DNA of 64,000 bases from Prillingera fragicola (lineage: Eukaryota > Basidiomycota > Tremellomycetes > Trichosporonales > Trichosporonaceae). This document shows, one piece after another, positions 45,594-60,396 of the stretch (the stretch's first letter is position 1; each line of letters begins with the position of its first letter). The notes under the pieces are model-generated. The model did not search any database and was not told where the DNA came from. It worked only from the letters and a program-made list of their open reading frames with translations. The position numbers and the translations under genes are program-made. The stretch is taken from assembly GCA_002335605.1 (NCBI GenBank), contig BEDY01000001.1, forward strand, positions 1,550,001 to 1,614,000, given 5' to 3'.

Positions 45594-46698
45594 TTAGAGG
45601 ACGTAGGCGACCGCAGCAACGGCAGCAGCAGCAATGCTGGCGAGGCCAGCAATGGGGGCAACCGAGATGGCACCGCTACCCGCGGCTGAAGTGACAGCGG
45701 CGCCGGCGGCGGAGGTGGCCGAGGCAGCGCCGCTGGTGAGCGAGCCGATGGCGCCGAGGGTGTTGGAGGACGAGGGGACGGCAGGCTTAGCAGTGGTGCC
45801 CGAGGCACCGGCAGCACCAGCACCTGCAGTAGAGTTGGCGGTACCAGCGCCAGCAGCGCCGGCACCAGCAGTGGAGTTGCCGGCACCAGCACCGGCAGCA
45901 CCAGCGCCAGTAGCAGAGCTGGCACCAGCACCAGCAGCACTGGCAGCAGAAGTACCAGCACCAGCAGCACCAGTACCGGCGGCAGTGGCAGAACCACCGG
46001 CAGCGCCGGCAGAGGAGGCAGCGCCAGAGGCACCACCAGCGGCGGCACCGTCACCGCCCTGAGCGGAAGAGCCGTCACCACCCTGGGTGGCGCCGGCGTC
46101 ACCACCGTCAGTGGCACCGTCACCACCGTCAGTGGCACCGTCACCACCGGCAGTGGCACCGTCACTACCGCCAGTGGCACCGTCACCACCGTCAGTGGCA
46201 CCGCCGTCGCCCGAGAACTCGCCGTCGGCGTTGCCGTCACCGGCCTCACCGCCGCAAGCGCCGTTGGCGATGTCGACAGCAGCGTGGTAGTGGTCACCCT
46301 GTGAAATGTTAGTCTCCAAAACAAAGTAATATGGCCGATGGTGGGTTCCGCAGCGAATAGTGGGTTCAGAGAAAGCCGTGGTATGTCGCGGAACGGGAAC
46401 GACGGACGCGCCACCACCGCGGAGGCGTCGTCGGCCAAGAGACCGAGACGGGACATGGAACATTGATTGAACATACTCACGTCGCAAGCGTTCCAGATGC
46501 AGTCGACGACAGCGTCACACGAGAGACCAGAGCAGGCGGCGGCACAGCCCTCAAGACCGTCAACGCGCTTGGTGAGCGACCTGCCCGACTGACGTAGGGT
46601 CAGCAACCTTGGTCACGTCGGTGGACCACGTGTGGCGGGGTACTTACCTGGGCGGCGAGAGCGAGGGGGAGGACAGCAAGGAGAAGCTCGGAACGCAT
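45594..46698 (-). CDS. Putative GPI-anchored, Ala/Gly/Asp-rich cell-surface protein
   Basis: Exons 46698-46648, 46588-46481, 46298-45594 (864 nt, 287 residues). MRSELLLAVLPLALAAQ is a signal peptide; SLTKR just after it is a possible Kex2 site. A short Cys-rich head follows (six Cys: GCAAACSGLSC, DCIWNAC, ANGACGG), split by the second intron. The rest is low complexity: a Gly/Asp/Thr repeat of seven residues, then Ala/Gly/Ser runs with two NSTAGAGAAG copies carrying N-glycosylation sites. The last 20 residues (ending VAAVAYVL) are hydrophobic with no charged tail, a GPI-attachment signal. The head may be a small Cys-rich fold related to CFEM-like surface proteins, but spacing does not prove it. 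The acceptor of intron 1 was chosen because the nearer AAG leads to a stop. Confidence 0.75.
46098..46206. repeat. 21-bp tandem repeat within the GPI-type protein gene
   Basis: About five imperfect copies of a 21-bp unit (accaccgtcagtggcaccgt and variants), each coding for a seven-residue GATxGGD unit on the minus strand. Such in-frame minisatellites commonly vary in copy number between strains. Confidence 0.7.
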
Positions 46699-47596
46699 AT
46701 TGATTAATGGGTTTGAACGAAGTGGATGAGGAAGAGTCAACTTTGGCTACAGCTGGGTGCTTCCTTTATACGTAGAGCTGGGTTCCGTAGTCCAGCGGAG
46801 GACGGGAAATCGAGGGCGGGGGTCAAAAGGGCGTGGTTGCCATAAGGCGGAACGCGGAGAGAGGAGGCCGAGGTGCATCATAGCGCAAGGGATACCGGAT
46901 CGGCTTTGAAACACTGCATGCACAGTACCCATGTGAGGGAGGATGCCGCAAGCCCGGCCCAGCCCACAGGGCAAGTCGCGTAGCGTTTAGACTATGCAAA
47001 AGTGGAATCGGGTTCTACCCTGGGCCGGCCTCTGACCCTGGACTACTCCTCCCTCTGCCCATCACTCCCTTGGCAACATGCGACATGCAGCCAGGTTTGG
47101 CTCTGCCGAGCCTGCCCAGCCGAAGGGCTCCCTTGCATCTGCCAGAAGAGCCTCAACTTTTGAAGGTCAAAGGGCTTTGGTTGTCACCCCCGCAGTATGG
47201 ACGAGTTCTCGGCCAGGACCACCGGCGGTACGAGTTTTGCAAGGCCCAAGGGACGCGTTGCGACACCGGGATGGTCACTCTGCACCGTAACCATACTGAG
47301 ACCAGGGCTGCGCAGGGTATTGTCGCAAGCAAACGTTACTTACCTAGTTGGCATCAAAGTCTCAACTGGCTACACTGTTCGATCGACGTCACGTCAAAGC
47401 GCCAATTGGCCCAAGAGAAATAGCAGTCTCCAGACTTTGCACTAGCTGGCGACATCTTTTAGGCAAGTGGCACCTGACGCGTTCTCTAGGGCATGGGCGG
47501 TCTAGCGCAGGAGCCCTGCTCTGATGACGCGCGAGGCATGGACCCCAAAGAGCCTGTTAATTGCGTCACAATAAACACACAAACAACGATTGAGAG

Positions 47597-47665
47597 GTCC
47601 TGTTTTGCTGTGTTTATACAAACAGGCCGTCGTACTAGTAATAACTGTGCACAGCAAAACAGGAC
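47597..47665. repeat. Perfect 16-bp inverted repeat with 37-nt loop
   Basis: The left arm gtcctgttttgctgtg (47597-47612) is the exact reverse complement of the right arm cacagcaaaacaggac (47650-47665). The arms could form a hairpin in RNA or be termini of a small mobile-element relic. No target-site duplication was evident. Confidence 0.75.
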
Positions 47666-48071
47666 AAGCTCGACAGTGGAGCTGTTGACATCCGAGGACA
47701 TGGCGCGTTCAATGCACCTGCAAACCTACGCATACTCTTGGCATTGCTTCATGTGATGTGATCAAACGAGAGGGGCCGTGAAGGGCTCAAAGCGAAGAAT
47801 GAAACTGGCGGTCAATCCCGGTCCCTTCCCGGTGCGCCGGAGCGCCCTGGCGCTGGACCTGGCCGCCAACGTGCAGCACCGCGCACCTTTCTTCTTGATT
47901 TGAATGGAGCAATGACTTTCGCCGAGCAGACTGCCGTAGCTGCCGCAGTGCTGTTAAAGAGACTAATGAAGGGAGGGCCCTTGCAGATGCGATAGTATAT
48001 TTGAATCTGCATCTTCAGTGGATCAACAACACAGCGACAGCGCAAAGTATACTGTTACCACGGGCCACTGG

Positions 48072-48102
48072 CCAGTGATCCAGTGATCCAGTGATCCAGT
48101 GA
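48072..48102. repeat. 8-bp tandem repeat, nearly four copies
   Basis: The unit ccagtgat is repeated three times plus a seven-base partial copy. It is short and simple, probably replication slippage. Confidence 0.8.
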
Positions 48103-48502
48103 GCGGCGTCGTGAATCCGTGAAGGGTTGCGTGCATGTGCCCAATGCCGGGCTGTCCTGCTGAGCCTGGTGCGTACAATCCCAACCCTGTTCGACAACTG
48201 CGGTGCAACCCGGTCCGGCAAGTGCGATGCTAGTACCATAAAATGGTATCAGAGACGCGCCGAATTGGCTTTCAGCTCTCAGGTTTCGGGCAATGACTAC
48301 GACTTTGCGGAAACGCGTACCTTTGCCTCCTTGACGCGTTCAAGACACTCTCCCCTGAGCCTCCAATCTGGACACGTACTCGCCTCTTCTTGCTTCCCGT
48401 GCTCACCGTATCGTCTATACATGCCGGGAGGCCAGCGGACTGAAGTGCGGAATATGTCATGCAATGCAGTTGAAAGAAGATCCTACAGCGACAGTGAGAG
48501 GG

Positions 48503-49972
48503 CTATACCAACTGGCCACGAGCTCTGGCCGACTCGCGCATCTCCTCAACAGTTTGCTCCACCCCATCCAAATCAATGTCCATGAACGGGCCTTCAGGCG
48601 TCTCACCCCGTTTCAGCGATTGCACAAATGTACGGAGATTGGAGAATCGCACAGCTTGTTCAGGAAGCGTAGTGCGTTCAAGGCCGGACGTGCTGGGCAC
48701 CACCCAAAAGTAAGTGTGCGTCCATTGTGTGCCTTTGGCAGGCGCGGCTTGCTCAGAATGTGGTGGGGACGAGGCTGCAGGTCTCGCAACGGATTCCAGC
48801 GGGAGCCGAAGCATTTGCGGTTCATCCCATGCAAATGCCGGTGGCTTTGGTTTGACGGGCCCCTTTCGAGACGGGGAGGGGGAGGGAGACCAGACTTCGA
48901 CTTGCGGTTCCTCCTTCACCAATCCACCTTCGAGGCTGAACTTCACTACCCGCCTTGCCGCAGAAGATTCCTCCGTCTTGACCTGTACAACTTGCTGCCG
49001 AACAGGCGTAGTTGGCCCCGCGGGTACCGGGGTAACAGCCAGTGGGGCAGGACTGCACGCTGTTCGTTTTGCAACACCTGCAAACGTGTCCCAGATTCCT
49101 TTTCCGACAAAGCAAACGACCCGCGGCCGATTGCGAGCAACTTTTGACAGAAAAGGGGCAACAGAAAGTCGCATTTCAAGCGGCGAAAGTTCGGATTGCT
49201 TCATTGTCAGCAGCAGCCCGCCCTCCGCAACGCACTTGTGATGTTGGACGGGGAACAAGGTTGGTCAATCCATAGCCATACTCGCCTGGGAACGACGCGT
49301 CCTCAGCTGGGGTCAGGAGCCGAGGGGTCAAGCCTAGACTGTGTCAAATGGGTTACCGCGATGTACTCACCAGACTGGTACACAGCCCTCTAAAACGTCA
49401 GCGATACGTTTTAGTCCTACTCTTACCCAAAACTTGTTTGTGGGATGGGCAAAATGGTGTCCCGACTTCGCCGACAGTTTGCCTGGCACGGATCAGTAGT
49501 ATGTCGAGGGCTGAGCACCCTAGCCTACCAGGACTGCATCGTTAGCTTTCCCCACAAGACGTTATCCTACTTTATACCGCAGAAAACCACTTGAAGCAGT
49601 CAGCATAACGTACCGGCTGTCACAACGTAACTGACAGTCAAGGTCAGGCCGCAGGTGGTCACTTAGCAGAGGCAGGTGGGCGTAGAGCTCAGGCGGGGCG
49701 AAACCTTTTGGCTTCTTCCAACCGTGTTGGGTCTGAGGACTCTCCACCTCTGCCTTGTGCTCTTCTTTTGTATCGTCGACGACAGGAGCGCATGTCGCTG
49801 CACTTTGGTCATGGCTTCTCTTTAGGCGCTTGGAGGGCGATGACGATGCCACGCCCTGCGAGCGTAGCCTAGCTTGACTTTTCCTCGGAGTTTGCGGCGA
49901 TCCAGGTCCAGTGTAAGCATATTGTGAGAGCTTGCTAGATAAGCTGGATGGTGAAAGGGCCGGCGGGGTCAT
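48503..49972 (-). CDS. Thymine/uracil-DNA glycosylase (TDG/MUG family)
   Basis: Seven exons: 49972-49636, 49589-49571, 49533-49529, 49482-49427, 49389-49371, 49333-49236, 49198-48503 (1230 nt, 409 residues). A basic Ser/Pro-rich N terminus of about 100 residues precedes the catalytic core: LVFCGINPGK (Asn119 positions the water), SGHHFAHPTNKFWRAVYQSG, GYGLTNLVPRPTSQ, RPRVVCFVGKGIWDTF and VVPSTSG. It excises T or U from G mismatches and starts base-excision repair, like S. pombe Thp1. An insertion of about 100 residues (Pro/Lys/Glu-rich) separates GKGIWDTF from the last motif. Exon 3 is a 5-nt micro-exon inside the NPG motif, so the joined frame depends on it. The start at 49972 is the most conservative; an in-frame Met further upstream exists. 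Confidence 0.88.
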
Positions 49973-50166
49973 GCGGGGGGCGAAGACGTTGAAAACTAGG
50001 TGATGTGGAGGTAACTCAACACTGTATAATAAGAATGCCGTCATCACCACTGGACGACTCCATGCGACCTTCTCACGGTCGTCTCGCCGACTACGGTGGT
50101 TCGACGAGTAATATTGTCATTTCTAGTCAAGCTACATTAGACTACCAATATAGCAATGTGCTCTGT
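49973..50166. other. Spacer between the glycosylase start and the phosphatase stop
   Basis: 194 bp between two minus-strand genes. It must serve as glycosylase promoter and phosphatase 3' UTR. Confidence 0.5.
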
Positions 50167-53287
<3,121 letters not shown>

Positions 53288-55589
53288 CTCGAAGGAAGAC
53301 GCCCACCAGACTGAGAACCGTGTGCGATGGCAGAATCAAGTCGAGCAGAGAGGGTGAGGAGTTGTCGCCGAGCTAGATTGTGGCCTCTTGAGGAAGCATA
53401 GTCGGAGCAGTTCAATGTCCGTTCCTACCCCGCGTGCACGGTTTGTGTCGGCTAGTGTCCAGGCTGGGATGTCGTACAGCCTTGGGTAGCGCTTGAACAA
53501 GTGCACTCGAGCAGCCCAACGAGTGATGGAAGCCGGTGGCGGAATAGAAACGTGTAAAAAGAGTTTTGACGCAAGGAGCGATGACGATGTGCAAAGTCGC
53601 GTGAGGGGTGGCGCCCAGGTGGCTGTCGGTGACGCGCGGCGCACGGCGTGTGGGGAAAGCGGGGAGGCGGGGATGGACCTCTAGATTGGGCCGCCGTGAG
53701 AATGATACGCTGACGAATGCGTACTGAGGATATGTTCTATAAGGCCTTGGGCATGCGAGAAGCAGAGTACAAGTGCACAAGTGGACGATGAGGTTCAAGG
53801 GACTGGCAACCGGGCGGCCATGAGTCGAGGCACAATGTTGCATCGTCACTCCGCGTCCCTCGTCGCCGCCCTGTCGCCGGTGCCACTGACCACCGTTGCT
53901 TGAACGGAACTGGCACCATACGCTGAATCTGCACGGCTTCTACGCAGGCAGCACTACACAGCGTACAGCCTCACAGCTGACAGACCTCAGAAGCCCTTGC
54001 CGCCTCCGTATTGACTGAGAAGCCGTCGCTCCAAGAGACGACTCGGAGTCGATTGCTTTTGTGCCGAGAAAGGGTGGACGGCTTGACGGAACAAACGATG
54101 CTGGCATTGTTGCCCAGCGGCCAGTGGTCCTGCCCTAGCACGCCCTGAAGGCTTCGAACTGCTCTTGACTCCATCGTCTCCGTTGTATCTATGGCGGTCA
54201 TGCGCTCTCCCGAAGCTCTTCTGGTCTACATGGGAGCTACCGTACGCAAAGGCTCGGGAGCTGTCGTCGTCCCAGTAAGAGGGACGCACTGCACAAATTC
54301 TTGATTCCTGACATGCCTGACAGTTTGGCTGCAAAGCATCAGGAAATTCGACCCCGTGTGCTGGTCAATGACGCAATCAGGAACAAATCGTACTGTCCAT
54401 GACGTCGTCTGTACCTCACGAAAGCCCTCCACGTGCACAAACACAGAGGTCATTGCTGAGGTCTGTGAACGCACGGCTCCAAGCTCCAAGCTCCGGCCAG
54501 CGGCCAGACAAGGGACGCCGTTGGCGCTGGTCCCTGATCCCTGTCGAACAATGTGCCACAAGTCTACAGGTTTCAAATGCCGCAAAAGATCCGAACGGAA
54601 GCTTAATAAGTGGTAGCCTCGTACGTAAGCACAACACTTGTGATCTTGTGAAGCACACTTGCAATGTGGTTTGTAGTTTCAGGGCATGGCTCAGGGCCTC
54701 CGCCGTTGAAACGAAACCCGCTACATGCCAATGCGGGACGGCCCTGTTTGTCCCTTTGACGGGCTCGCACTGTATGCACTGTCCACGCCCCGTTGGAAGC
54801 ATCCAATCGAACAACAGTCCTTCCCGCCGTCCACCGCCACAGACTATTCAACTTGGTACGACTGGGCATGTTCAGGGTGGGTGTGGATGGCTTGATGTAA
54901 TGGCTGGGACCTGGGAAGCCAACATTGCAGCAACGAACGCCTAACGGCCTTGAGCGCTTGTGGGGTGTCGCAGGATAGCAGCTCTGCTGCAGCTCATTCC
55001 CGGCCACAGACTACCACTTTTTGATGGGCCAGTTCCCTGATGTTGCAACTTTCCGAGCCGAGACAGCAAACACCTGCCGCGAGGTTGCGAACCGGAAACG
55101 AACGCCACCACCACGCCACCTGTGGCCCGTGGCCCGTCTACAGTCAAAGAGTTGGTAAAGTCTGCGTTGTGTTGGAGATCAGGCACGGGACTCGACGGGA
55201 CGACTTAAGACTTATGTACAATGGGGCTACCTAATGCAATACCTAGGGCAGCGCCGTGAGATGAACCATGCAATGAGGCTTCATACCCCGCAGAGAGGGC
55301 AGCCGAAGAACAGCGTTGCCGTCAGAAAACCTGGCCTGCCTCTGGTCTACCCCCGGCCCACACACACTTGGCATCGCCCCATTGCGACAGGTATGTACTG
55401 TAAGAAGCACAACTCGTATCCACTGGCGCCAAATGTTCCCGAACCGATAACTCCACCTCTAACATATCCTATCTGTTCTCCAAGTTGGACTTGTCTTCAC
55501 AATTAAACACGAGGCCACTTGACGGTCTTTACATCTCTACCGACCACTCTACCGTTTCAGCAACTCTATTTCCAACGCCGGTCCGGACC
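53288..55589. other. Long gene-free divergent intergenic region
   Basis: 2.3 kb between outward-facing starts of the phosphatase and the secreted-protein gene. Frames up to 181 codons occur on both strands (for example 54399-54944, +), but they overlap one another, lack domains or splice logic and are not called as genes. No tRNA or repeat was recognised. Confidence 0.45.
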
Positions 55590-56200
55590 ATGAAGTGCAC
55601 GACAACATTCATTGCGGTCTCCGTTGTCGCAGCATTCAACGCGGCCGCTGCTGCTGTAACCAACGATATCTCTTGCGTGGGCAGCTGTGCCAAGTGGTCA
55701 GACACGCTTTCCAAGTGCTACGGGACATATGGCGTATCTCGTGCGTGCACAGTGTCCTTGCGCAAACCTGTCGCTGACCTTGACTCTCAGCTCTCAACCA
55801 AGGATACGATCATGCCAACCAGTTCCTTGCATGCCTATGCACTGGCGTCAACAGCATCAACCCCGAACCATGGGGAAATGAGTCCATGCGGGTCGCTGGT
55901 AGCGTCTGTCAGTCATGCTCTACGACTCCCAACAGGATCAAGGACGATCTCTCCGTGAGTTGCGCGGACAGTGCTGTCAGCGGGGCTCTGACCTGTCCCA
56001 AGACGTACTTGACACTTTGCGCAGTCCAGGCCGCCAACGGAACTGCTGCAAACGCCACAAGCTTTGCTCCGTTGGGTTACTCAACCACGGGTGGCACCTC
56101 GTCCATGACTGCCAACGACAACGCGGCTGCGACCCTCAACACTTTCACGCCCCTGGCTGTCATACTCGCACTCGTTGGGGCTGTCTCTTGCGCCCTGTAA
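55590..56200 (+). CDS. Small secreted Cys-rich protein, probably GPI-anchored
   Basis: Exons 55590-55740 and 55791-56200 (50-nt intron, phase 1, GTGCGT donor) give 186 residues. The first 22 residues (MKCTTTFIAVSVVAAFNAAA) form a signal peptide. Mature Cys occur as SCVGSC, KCY, ACLC, VCQSC, SC, TC and LC, an even set that may pair as disulfides. NGT and NAT are N-glycosylation sites, followed by a Ser/Thr/Gly linker and a hydrophobic tail (PLAVILALVGAVSCAL) ending the protein, typical of GPI attachment. The family was not recognised, though many basidiomycete surface proteins have this build. It resembles the 45594 gene in architecture, not in sequence. Confidence 0.7.
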
Positions 56201-57136
56201 TTTACGCCGCACAGCTGTTTCAGTCGCGAAATCGGTCAGTGCGCCTAGAACCCTAGATTGTACTTTGCATCTCCCAACAAACCAATAATCACCAGGACAT
56301 TGTTATATTGTACCATATCTGTAGTCTGCTCTATCCATTCCGCCCATCTCATCGTGCGTTTAACTGCTTAACCTCCTGGTCCGCCAGGCCACAATCATAT
56401 GCATGTGGTTGTCAAGTGCGACGCCACTCGGTCACTAGCTACTCGCCACTAGCAGATGGACACTGATCGCTGACAAGAAAGAGCCCTTGCCATAAGCCCT
56501 GTACAGCGATACAGTCCAAGCATCGTACAATCAGGGGCTTTAAGGTACTCATCTGATAATGTCGAGCTGTAACGCAACGTTTGTAGTCTACCATTTACGA
56601 GCCTCAACCCAACGGCCAGTGCCATTGTTTCCTCACCGCTGGTCTGAAGAGAAGCACATCCAAGCCAACGATAATGAGAGCTTGGCATACTGTACCACAA
56701 AGCGCGAGGCAACTCTTACATTACACTAGTTCTGAGCTCGAGTGGTTGCCAGGTTGGGAGCGAGGCACCGTCCTTAACCCCATGGCACGAACATGGACTG
56801 CTACTGACACTCTGGCTGGTAACCAAAGGCCGGATGTGACCGAAGGACAACCAAGTGCCTCACATGGAGATGCTGTGAGGTGAGAGGGGCATCGAGGATC
56901 CCAGTGGACTGGGGCCAAAGGGTGGTGTGTTTTGAGTTTTGCACTCGGTTCACTCAAAAAGTATGCATGTGTACCAAGACCCTGTCTCGCAAAATTCCCT
57001 GAACTACCATGCGACTATAGCGTGCAAAACACGTGGCGCCTGGATAGCCCTCCACTTTTCAATGTGTTTCGATTAAGAAGAATTCTTGTGCTTCAGTTGG
57101 CCACTCAATCTTTAACGATCCCATCTTCTATCCGGC
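56201..57136. other. Gene-free spacer upstream of DSS1
   Basis: 936 bp between two plus-strand genes; no supported feature other than presumed 3' UTR and promoter. Confidence 0.45.
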
Positions 57137-60100
57137 ATGCGTACACCAGTGGCACGCGGACTCTACCGGGCCCATACACGGTGCTTGGCTCACAATTCTG
57201 AGTCTCGCATCGTTTCCTTCTTCCGCAACCGCAGCTCCAATGCGCAGCCAACGCCCGAGGAACGAGGTGAACAACTCAAGCCTATCCTTGAGACTGCGCT
57301 GGGCACGGAGATTCCAGAGGACATTCCGGACACACCGCTCCACATCAGGAATATTACCGAGCGTCGCTTGAAGTGGAACATGCGTACCATGAACGAGGAG
57401 CGTCTCACGCCCGAGGACGAACAGGAGCTACAGAGGGCCATGGCACGAGTCACCAAGACGACTCGCCAGGGTATCAGCTTCATGATGGGCGAGAGTGGTC
57501 CCAGTCAGGCTCGCATGGAATTTTTCAGCGGTCCTGATGATGCAACAGCCGGTGTGATCTCCGTTGCAGAGGAGCTTCCCGGCATTGAGATTGGCCGAGT
57601 GATCGAGATTAGGCGGTGAGTCCAACCCTTGCTGAACTGGCCTAACTCTGCAGAAACGCCGCCGACACCCTCGGTCTGATCTTAGCGCATGTGTCGGTCT
57701 CTGGACGCCGGCGTATGCTCGTCCTGCATCCCTCGGGCGAGATCTGGCCAATTGCAGAGACTGACGTTCAGTTTGTCATGCCCGCGTCCCTCTTCTCGGC
57801 TGAGCAGGCGGCTCAGTGCTGGTCTACCGACCTTCTCAAGCTATGGGCTGAGGGACAGGACATTGGTGTGGGAGGGAGCACAGAAGAGGTCTCTGCGATT
57901 ATTGGAGAGGAAACTGCCCAGGAGATGACTCAGGCCCGTCGAAAGGCTGCCACTCTGTTGCGCCGTGTCGTCCGCGAGACGGAGCGCATGGAAGTGCGAC
58001 TTTCTAGCGGGAGCCGTGATTCCGGCACAGCTGGTGGTATCGAAGCTGGCTGGGAACACTTTGCCCCTAAAGATCCAGAGCAGCGGACGTCTGTCACTTC
58101 CAGCGAGGTCGCCGAGTACCTTCTCAACGCAAGCGACTCGTCCAAGCCAATTGTCGTCCGCCCCAATACTTTACCAGCCTTCGCCGCGCACCGCCTTCTC
58201 ATGCGTCGTCCCGAGCTTTTCCTCGCCGACGAGAGGTCAATGTGGCAGACGGGACGCTTCCTTGTGAGGTCGAGCAACGAGCGTCAACGCATCCACAGAG
58301 TCATCGACGCGTTGGACAATGACGAATCGAGCCTAAAGGAGTTTGTTCTGAAGGCAAGCAAAGTGAAAGATATTCTCCAGAGCACCGGCGGTAACGCATC
58401 TTCTGCATTGCCTGAATGGACATCTTTGGAGCTCGACATGATTTGGGCAATGCTGTTGACCTTGTTTGAAACACGTTCCACCCAGAAAATCCCTCTCATC
58501 GAGGTGAGCACAGCCATTTCGAAGGTCTACAATCTGGGCAGCGGCACCATCGATCAGTTTGGGTATGCCTCGGTGCCCAAACTTCTTTCAGAAATTGGCG
58601 TTCTTCCGCCTACGGACAGCTCTCGTGCATCCATAACCGAAGAACGCGCTTCGCGCACTGCCATCATGGATGGCGTTCAGCTTCCCGTTTTCGGTCCGTC
58701 CAGGGCCGAGCCAACGCCCTCGGATGCTGCACTGGATCCTCTGCGGACTGAGCTCTCTCACAGGGTGTTTATCATTGACGATGCCACCGCCAAGGAACTC
58801 GACGACGGCATCGCCCTGGAGCGCAATGGGGACAATGATTTCTGGGTTCACGTTCACGTCGCCGACCCTACGCGCTTTCTCGCTCGCAATGACCCCACTG
58901 CGCTGCGGGCCTCATACTTTGGATCATCACTCTATCTTCCGGAAGGCACCGTTCCTCTTCTTCCCTCTGACCTTGGCCAGGGAACTCTGTCTCTGGGGCA
59001 GAGCTCAACTGGGCAAAGCACCATGGTCTTCTCTGCTCGCGTCGACCGCACAGGCAACGTTTTGGAGGAAAAGGTTGCTTTAGGCTGGATCAAGAGTGCT
59101 GTGGTCACAACGTACGAGACCGTCGACAAGGCGCTTGGCAACGCCAATCCCCAACGCACCCATCCATTTGGTCGTCTCGAGGAGCAGGACTCACCCGTTG
59201 AGCGTCAGTATACCACGCTTTCCGAGTCAGACATTGCGGATCTGTCAACTCTCCGGGAACTCAGCACTGCTCTTCGGGCCCGCCGCTCTGCGAAAGCGGG
59301 TTTGGAGTGGGCGGCCGCTCAGTCCACCATTTCGATTGTCAACCCCGCCAAACCCCTGCCTGGTCTCTTCGACCGTACACAACTCCCGGCTCATCCTCAG
59401 GCTTTCATTCCCGGTTCAGCAGAAGGTGTGCAATACAACTACGTCGTCGACCATGACACGCCTTTGGCTACCACCCAGGCGGCGGTGAGTGTTGTGGCAG
59501 AACTCATGATCCTCGCAAACCGCGTCGCTGCCAAATTTTGTGCAGACCGCGACATTGCGGCCCCCTTCCGTGGCCAGATTGCTCCCCAGACCACAAACGC
59601 CACTCCGGCGGGAACGACTATAGAGAGCCTCCTCGCCCAACGTATGCCGGGCACCGCAGTGATTGACATGGCTGCTGTCGCTGCAGCCAATCTCCTTATG
59701 CCAGCTGTTACGACCACGTCAACCCCAATGCCCCATTGGATCATGGGCTTTTCCGAGCAGGATCACGGATACGTGCGCGCCACGTCCCCACTGCGTCGGT
59801 ACGATGATCTTTTCGTGCACTGGCAGATCAAGGCCGCGCTCGCCGCTGACGCCGGGCTCACTGGCGCCGACTCAGTTATGAACGCAAGCGAGGCTGAGCC
59901 CCTTCTCCAGCGCATGCACTTTCTCGGGCAGAGGGCCAAGCAGGCGTCTATGGTGGCGGGGCGATTCTGGCGCGTGGGGTTGTACACTCAGCGCGCCACC
60001 GGGCCGCTGCCCAAGGGATACACGGCCGATTCCACCGCCATTGACCTCACGGCACCCATGAAGGCGCGTGTCATTACGCAGCCTTCTATTAGGCCGGATC

Positions 60101-60264
60101 GTGTCACCACCGACGTCCATGTCGAGGGGCTCGGCACAATCGCTTCGCTCCGGACTCATCCCCGCGACATTCAGTATGCCCTCGGGGATGAGGTTGCGGT
60201 GCGGTTTAGTCCCGACAAGTCCATTTTGTGGCCCAACCCAATTGCCGTCGTAGTTCCGGCATAG
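57137..60264 (+). CDS. DSS1: Mitochondrial 3'-5' exoribonuclease of the RNase II/RNB family (degradosome subunit)
   Basis: Exons 57137-57615 and 57654-60264 (38-nt intron) encode 1029 residues. The N terminus MRTPVARGLYRAHTRCLAHN is Arg-rich and lacks acids, a mitochondrial presequence. The RNB catalytic domain shows FIIDDATAKELDDGIALE (Mg2+-binding Asp cluster, about residues 533-545), WVHVHVADPT, LGQGTLSLGQSS and GYVRATSPLRRYDDLFVHWQ. The N-terminal part before it carries the poorly conserved S1/cold-shock-like region of Dss1, and a short RNA-binding tail follows. With the helicase Suv3 this enzyme degrades mitochondrial RNA. The stop at 60264 is only 132 bp from the convergent HSH49 stop. 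Confidence 0.92.
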
Positions 60265-60396
60265 AGCATCCTTCTACACTCTACTCTCATACCTACCACT
60301 CAGTAGCTCATCTCGCACTCATATGCAAACCTCTTACATACGGTGTTGTTGCATCCACATAAGCAAACCCGAATCTAACTGAACCTGCAACACGGG

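Larger units (their letters stand above)
46699..48502. other. Gene-free spacer with repeats
   Basis: 1.8 kb between two minus-strand genes. No supported gene on either strand. It contains a perfect 16-bp inverted repeat (47597-47665) and a short tandem repeat (48072-48102), reported separately. Confidence 0.45.

Noticed and set aside
48072..48102. 8-bp tandem repeat as a regulatory array
   Set aside because: Too short and simple to support anything beyond slippage; kept only as a repeat feature.
54226..54944. Overlapping open frames of 119-181 codons in the 53.3-55.6 kb spacer
   Set aside because: Frames on both strands overlap each other, show no motif and no credible splice sites or start context.
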